NCBI GenBank assembly: GCA_019828595.1
Contig: JAHQRK010000022.1
Location: forward strand, 1,116,001 to 1,180,000
Length of the DNA stretch: 64,000 nt
From: Aphanomyces cochlioides
Lineage: Eukaryota > Oomycota > Saprolegniomycetes > Saprolegniales > Verrucalvaceae
Reading direction: 5' to 3'
Part shown: positions 62,497 to 64,000 of the stretch, one piece after another
Layout of the letters: every line of letters starts with the position of its first letter
Position numbering within the stretch: the stretch's first letter is position 1
Translations under genes and position numbers: made by a program
Notes under the pieces: generated by a model
Databases searched by the model: none
Seen by the model: the letters and a program-made list of their open reading frames with translations, nothing else
What the model was told of the DNA's origin: nothing

Positions 62497-64000
62497 CGAC
62501 TTTCGTTTTTGCTTTGTAGGTTAAACTACCACAGCCCCCCAACGGAAAATCTTGCTTTTTAGGTGCTTTCGACAACGTCATGGCCTCTAGCGCGGAAAAA
62601 ACCATCCTTTCGACGGTGTCTCGATTCGCTCAACGTGAATCGACGCCTGACCCTAGCCAAGCGACGCCCGGTCCGAGCCGAGAAGCCGCTGAAAAACCTC
62701 CTTCCTCTAGGAACAGCGCCGCTGCGTCCGACTCTCTCCGTAGGGAAAATGTTTCCAACCAAGATGGTGTTGACTTAGGTGGTGACACTGGTCCAAATAT
62801 GGACAAAAAAAATGGACCCGATGATGCAGGAATGGGTATGGATATTAATGGTTCCAACGAAAAACCTGCCTCTGACGCCAATGATGGCAAATTACCCAAG
62901 GATTCTGACAAGCCTGGGGAGAATATTACCCATCCTGACGGCACCCCTCATGGACGAGTTTTACCTAATTCGAAAAATCCCTCCAAAGATGGGACAAACT
63001 CTCCTGCCAAACCCTCCAACCCCAAAAAACAAGCTTCGTCCAACAACGAAGGCAAAAAAACCAACTCGAAGAAAAATAATGTATGGGAAGGAGCCCGCCA
63101 TGTGAAAACCCAATTGGTTCGCAACACTGGTGGGCATCCCATTGACGACTCTGAATTGGAAGAATTAATTCGACAAGCTCGAGAATTCCGCCAAAACCCT
63201 ACTGCTATGGATGAATTCATTGAAGACATCTTGAAAACTCCATCCTCGAAGGCTTGCACTGTGGACATTCCTCTGGGAGAAGCTTTCCGTCAAGTCAAGG
63301 ACTACCAAATCCGAGCGAATTTAATTACCCAAAACCCGGGTACGCTTTGGGAATCGAAATTCAAGGAAATTCTGTTCCACAAGAAAAACCCGACTACTCT
63401 CTCTTTGACGTTTTATGACGATGATCTATTGCGCAAAACTTGTGGAACCTCCCTTCGTCTGGGAAAACAAGAATTTACTGTGCCTGAATATTCTCCCCAC
63501 TCGAAACTTTATTTTATTACTTTCAACAACCTGGTGGATCACGATATTCAAAAAGCGATTTTGAAAAAGTTGGAAGAGCTCACTCACTGCGTCATTGTTG
63601 GTTTTAACCCCAGTACTGACAATTTATTACGCTCGACCCAATTTCGAGTCCTTTTTGACTCCGAAACTCCTCCTTTGGCATTGGTACCAGATGATGGAGG
63701 CGAGCCTCTGAGAGAAATCGAGATCCAAAACCAAGTTTATGTTTTTCAACATAAAATTCGGTCCCTCAATCAAACGGTCCCTCCCAGCGTTCAAGCTAGA
63801 CTGGAAAAAGCCAAACAAAAAGACGACGCTAAAAAGAATACAGACCATGTCGAGGAAAACGCTACAGAGGAAAAAACTGATGCTCCCGAAAATCCATCGA
63901 CAGAAAACCAACCACCCAACACCCCGAAGGAAAATACTGGCACAACTGGAAACTCCGAATCCCCTAATGCCGATCCCAAGGAAAATCAAAATGGCAAGGA
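62497..64000 (+). mobile_element. LINE-A copy 4, 5' part (cut by window end)
   Basis: Starts CGACTTTCG like copy 2 and runs through the 5' UTR into ORF1. The locus begins 10,421 bp after that of copy 3, the third step of the 10.4-kb repeat. Confidence 0.94.
62580..64000 (+). CDS. LINE-A ORF1 protein, copy 4, partial
   Basis: ORF1 from its ATG, open to the window end (473 codons), so the N-terminal region, block 1 and part of the acidic linker are present. The A-run has eight A (62805-62812), so the frame is intact here. Asp102 replaces the Gly of the other copies. Whether the rest is intact cannot be seen. Confidence 0.9.
   Translation, partial: MASSAEKTILSTVSRFAQRESTPDPSQATPGPSREAAEKPPSSRNSAAASDSLRRENVSNQDGVDLGGDTGPNMDKKNGPDDAGMGMDINGSNEKPASDANDGKLPKDSDKPGENITHPDGTPHGRVLPNSKNPSKDGTNSPAKPSNPKKQASSNNEGKKTNSKKNNVWEGARHVKTQLVRNTGGHPIDDSELEELIRQAREFRQNPTAMDEFIEDILKTPSSKACTVDIPLGEAFRQVKDYQIRANLITQNPGTLWESKFKEILFHKKNPTTLSLTFYDDDLLRKTCGTSLRLGKQEFTVPEYSPHSKLYFITFNNLVDHDIQKAILKKLEELTHCVIVGFNPSTDNLLRSTQFRVLFDSETPPLALVPDDGGEPLREIEIQNQVYVFQHKIRSLNQTVPPSVQARLEKAKQKDDAKKNTDHVEENATEEKTDAPENPSTENQPPNTPKENTGTTGNSESPNADPKENQNGK

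Overview
The window is eukaryotic nuclear repeat DNA. The evidence is a tandem array of pol III tRNA genes with A and B boxes and T5 terminators, two families of APE-endonuclease LINE (non-LTR) retrotransposons, and a tRNA-headed SINE. No ordinary single-copy host protein gene was found. The lineage cannot be fixed from the sequence; a protist (for example oomycete-like) or an early-diverging fungus is a guess only.

The backbone is a tandem repeat of about 1.18 kb. Each unit has one 73-nt tRNA gene with anticodon GAC (tRNA-Val by anticodon and D-arm resemblance) and a spacer of about 1.1 kb. Nineteen loci are visible. Six are intact (5518, 6698, 14680, 17411, 29015, 40424). The other thirteen are interrupted at the same position in the anticodon arm, always in the same orientation, with a duplicated 15-bp target CCTTGACGTGGAGAA. 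The inserts are (i) LINE-A, about 9.23 kb, in three full-length copies (18635-27863, 41648-50880, 52076-61304), two copies cut by the window edges (1-1110, 62497-64000) and one 5'-truncated copy (2315-4367); (ii) a 36-bp double copy of the LINE-A tail, three times (7922, 9153, 10383); (iii) a SINE of about 360 bp with a tRNA-Thr(CGT)-like head and a LINE-A-like 3' end, four times (11614, 13170, 15902, 30239).

The SINE at 30239 is itself split by LINE-B (30261-38919, minus strand). LINE-B is a second, divergent LINE with both ORFs open, inserted in the A-box/D-loop of the SINE's tRNA head with a 19-bp target duplication.

How the parts fit together: LINE-A ORF1 (841 aa) and ORF2 (1361 aa; endonuclease, reverse transcriptase, CCHC) are inferred to make the machinery that cuts the tRNA-Val anticodon arm and primes reverse transcription there. 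The SINE has no coding capacity, but uses the same target and ends in nearly the same 16 nt, so it probably borrows that machinery. The array offers many redundant target copies. Shared private SNPs show that LINE-plus-spacer blocks were afterwards multiplied by recombination, giving a 10.4-kb higher-order repeat on the right. Because the copies are almost identical, the order of blocks depends on a correct assembly.
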